A stretch of DNA of 34,320 nucleotides from Pseudomonadota bacterium (GTDB taxonomy: Bacteria > Pseudomonadota > Alphaproteobacteria > Acetobacterales > Acetobacteraceae), in contig JAKBAV010000015.1 in assembly GCA_021826225.1 (NCBI GenBank), forward strand, positions 1 through 34,320. Reading direction: 5' to 3'. Of this stretch, positions 32,237 to 34,320 are shown piece after piece (position 1 is the first letter of the stretch; each line of letters starts with the position of its first letter). The position numbers were made by a program, and so were the translations under genes. The notes under the pieces were generated by a model, which had not been told where the DNA came from, made no database searches, and saw only the letters and a program-made list of their open reading frames with translations.

Positions 32237-33316
32237 TCAGCCTCCTGGTTGCTGCTGGGTGATGCAATGAATATTGCCACCCCCCAGCAGAATCTCGCGC
32301 GCCGGCAGCATCACGATGTCTCGTCCGGGAAACAGCCGGCTGAGTACGCCGTGCGCCGCCGCATCCGTCGCCACACCGAAGCATGGTGCAATTATCGCGC
32401 CGTTCGCAATGTAAAAATTAACATAGGATGCCGCGAGGCGCTCCCCCGCGGCGCGATTCATGCCCGATGCCGTGGCATCCACCCCGGCTGCCTCCTGCGC
32501 CGTGATGAACATCGGCGTGGGCATGGGCATGCGCTCAACCACCAGCGCCCGCCCTTTGGCATCGCGTGCCGCCAGCAGCCGGGCCTCGGCATCGCGGCTT
32601 ACGGCGTAATGCGGGTCGGCCGGATCGTCGCACCAGCTCAGCAGCACCATGCCGGGCCGCACGAAACAGGCGAGGTTATCGACATGCCCATCCGTCTCAT
32701 CTCCGGGCACGCCCTGGCCCAGCCAGATCACCGTGGTTGCGCCGAGGTACTCACGCAGCATGGTCTCCATGACGGCGCGCGTGATGCCCTCATTGCGGTT
32801 CTCGTTCAGCACGCATTGCTCGGCGACCAGCACGGTGCCCTCGCCATCGGCATGGATCGCCCCGCCCTCGATGACCAGAGGCGCGCGGAAACGCCGCGCC
32901 CGTTCCACCTCCAGCACCTTGACCGCGACCTGATCATCGAGATCCCAGGGGAAATAAAGGCCGCCGCGCAGCCCGCCCCAGGCGTTGAACGGCCAGTCCA
33001 CCCCGGCCAGGGCGCCATCCGGGCCCAGCAGAAAGCTCGGGCCGACATCGCGCATCCAGGCATCATTGGTGCTCGCCTCGATCACCCGCACCTCAGCCGG
33101 CAGCCTCGCCCGGGCATTGGCGAATTGCCGGGCGCTCACCAGCATCGTCACCTTCTCGAACCGGGCAATCGCGCTGGCCACGGCGGCAAAGGCCGCTTGC
33201 GCCGGCTTGGCGCCGAGCCGCCAGTTATCCGGCCGCTCCGGCCAGATCATCCAGCACCCGGCATGCGGTGCCCATTCCGCCGGCATCGCATAACCAGCGG
33301 CGTGGGGTGTCGTCAT
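32237..33316 (-). CDS. aguA: Agmatine deiminase
   Basis: A 359-residue guanidine-modifying enzyme (peptidyl-arginine-deiminase fold) that converts agmatine to N-carbamoylputrescine and ammonia. The catalytic cysteine is Cys351 in LGGGNIHCITQQ. The active-site His211 and acidic residues lie in DETDGHVDN. EGGAIHADG (Glu150) and NDAWMRDVGP (84-93) are the other family motifs. It overlaps aguB by four bases (ATGA) and feeds it directly, as in the Pseudomonas aguBA pair. Length is normal. Confidence 0.95.
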   Translation of the reverse strand: MTTPHAAGYAMPAEWAPHAGCWMIWPERPDNWRLGAKPAQAAFAAVASAIARFEKVTMLVSARQFANARARLPAEVRVIEASTNDAWMRDVGPSFLLGPDGALAGVDWPFNAWGGLRGGLYFPWDLDDQVAVKVLEVERARRFRAPLVIEGGAIHADGEGTVLVAEQCVLNENRNEGITRAVMETMLREYLGATTVIWLGQGVPGDETDGHVDNLACFVRPGMVLLSWCDDPADPHYAVSRDAEARLLAARDAKGRALVVERMPMPTPMFITAQEAAGVDATASGMNRAAGERLAASYVNFYIANGAIIAPCFGVATDAAAHGVLSRLFPGRDIVMLPAREILLGGGNIHCITQQQPGG

Positions 33317-34206
33317 CGCAGCGCCGCCTTATGCGAAGTAACCCCGTCCAGCGTGAGCAGCGGGGCGTAGAGTTCGGGGCGGCGGTCGCGGAACACACCC
33401 CAGGCATTTCGCATCCGCGCGATGGCGTCGAGGTCGAAGCTTTGCACCAGAATGGTTTCGCTACCGCGATCGGCCTCCTGGCATTTTTCGCCGGTCGGCC
33501 CGGCGATGAACGAGGAACCGTAAAACGTGATCGCGGTACCGTGCCGGCCGGCTTCCGTGCCGATGCGGTTGGCGGCGATAACCGGGGTGAGGTTGGCGGC
33601 GGCATGGCCCTGCATGGTGCGCTGCCAGTGCCCGGCGGAGTCGAGTGCCGTATCCTGCGGTTCGGAGCCGATTGCGGTGGGGTAGAACAAAAGCTCAGCG
33701 CCCATCAGCGCCATGGCGCGGGCACATTCGGGAAACCACTGGTCCCAGCATATGCCGACGCCGATGCGGGCGTATTTCGTATCCCATACCTTGAAGCCGG
33801 TATCGCCCGGAGAAAAATAGAATTTCTCGGAATAGCCGGGACCGTCAGGGATATGGGATTTGCGATAATGGCCGAGTATCGCGCCATCCGCATCGATGAT
33901 GACGACAGTATTGAAATTGCTCTGCCCGGCACGCTCATAGACCGAAATGGGCAACACCACGCCGAGCTCCCGCGCAATGGGGACGAAATGCCGCACCGCC
34001 GCGTTTTCGGCAAGCGGCCTGGCGAGGTTCAGAAACTCATAGTCCTGGTCCTGGCAGAAATACAGACTCTCGAACAATTCCTGGATCAGGATGATCCGCG
34101 CACCCCGGGAAGCCGCCGCGCGCACCAGCCTTTCGGCGCGCGCGATATTTTCCGCCGCATCGGCGGAGCAGGCCATCTGCGTGGCGGCGACGATGACGTT
34201 TCTCAT
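33313..34206 (-). CDS. aguB: N-carbamoylputrescine amidase
   Basis: A 297-residue nitrilase-superfamily enzyme that hydrolyses N-carbamoylputrescine to putrescine, CO2 and ammonia. The catalytic triad is Glu43 (IQELFE), Lys116 (YRKSHIPDGPGY) and Cys153 (GVGICWDQWFPE). The context WQRTMQGHAAANLTPVIAANRIG matches this subfamily. Its ATG overlaps the stop of the upstream ligase by four bases, and its stop overlaps the aguA start by four bases, so three genes are translationally coupled. Confidence 0.95.
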   Translation of the reverse strand: MRNVIVAATQMACSADAAENIARAERLVRAAASRGARIILIQELFESLYFCQDQDYEFLNLARPLAENAAVRHFVPIARELGVVLPISVYERAGQSNFNTVVIIDADGAILGHYRKSHIPDGPGYSEKFYFSPGDTGFKVWDTKYARIGVGICWDQWFPECARAMALMGAELLFYPTAIGSEPQDTALDSAGHWQRTMQGHAAANLTPVIAANRIGTEAGRHGTAITFYGSSFIAGPTGEKCQEADRGSETILVQSFDLDAIARMRNAWGVFRDRRPELYAPLLTLDGVTSHKAALR

Positions 34207-34320
34207 GCGTTTTTCAGATAGGCGTCGTATTCGACATCGGAAATACGCTTACGCATTTCCGAAATCTCCTGGCGCTTGCAGGCGGTGTAGAGGCGCTGGA
34301 AATCCGCCCCGAAAATTTGC
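34203..34320 (-). CDS. Glutamine-synthetase-family ligase, C-terminal 38 residues only
   Basis: The frame enters from beyond the right edge and ends at a TGA that overlaps the aguB start (ATGA). The visible part includes FGADFQRLYTACKRQEISEM and ends in EYDAYLKNA. This resembles the C-terminus of glutamine-synthetase-like enzymes such as gamma-glutamylputrescine synthetase (KRQEI...YDAYL). In this operon a ligase that joins glutamate to putrescine would be the logical next step. With 38 residues the exact family member cannot be proven. Confidence 0.65.
   Translation of the reverse strand, partial: QIFGADFQRLYTACKRQEISEMRKRISDVEYDAYLKNA

Overview
The window is GC-rich bacterial chromosome with dense coding on both strands. 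Several features point to an alphaproteobacterium, probably of the Rhodospirillales/Acetobacteraceae type: the rimP-nusA-ylxR/L7Ae-infB-rbfA order with a fused YlxR-L7Ae protein, the glnB-glnA pair, a tRNA-His, and a Pseudomonas-like ~530-residue isocitrate lyase. The lineage is an inference from gene order and protein style; no phylogeny was run. Almost everything is housekeeping or central metabolism. I see no phage, insertion sequence, CRISPR array, toxin-antitoxin or defence locus.

Layout. 1-2567 (minus) is a small oxidative catabolic cluster: a putidaredoxin-like ferredoxin, a CYP101-like P450 and a TauD-type dioxygenase cut by the window edge. 2731-8264 holds succinate-semialdehyde dehydrogenase, RecQ, a GFA-fold protein and an acyl-CoA ligase. 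8540-13046 holds a cold-shock protein with a long leader, acetyl-CoA synthetase, a CDF metal transporter with an altered metal site, and an exported beta-barrel protein. 13183-22520 (minus) is a long run read in the order rimP, nusA, ylxR/L7Ae, infB, rbfA, tsaC, galU, phosphohexomutase. It joins transcription/translation factors to a tRNA-modification enzyme and to sugar-nucleotide supply. 22725-24630 (minus) is glnB-glnA, with a good sigma-54 type promoter in front of glnB. 24909-27410 holds an aminotransferase, a GC-rich palindromic repeat block, tRNA-His and an aldo-keto reductase. 27575-29170 is isocitrate lyase behind an AT-rich regulatory region. 29224-30696 is a GT22 (Alg9-like) glycosyltransferase. 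30834-34320 (minus) is an agmatine/putrescine operon: glutamine-synthetase-like ligase (partial), aguB, aguA and an APC permease.

How the genes fit together. Acs, the acyl-CoA ligase and isocitrate lyase suggest growth on acetate or fatty acids through the glyoxylate shunt; malate synthase is not in the window. GabD, the agmatine genes and the partial ligase fit agmatine to putrescine to gamma-glutamyl-putrescine to GABA to succinate, although gabD lies about 28 kb from the others. The points most worth a second look are regulatory or gene-model issues. They are an intrinsic-terminator-like hairpin with a T6 run directly before rimP in the nusA operon, two mutually exclusive hairpins between glnB and glnA, a ylxR gene whose conserved N-terminus can only be reached from a non-ATG/GTG/TTG start, TTG starts supported by strong ribosome sites (galU, beta-barrel gene), and the palindromic repeat block next to tRNA-His. 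I found no convincing new multi-gene system.
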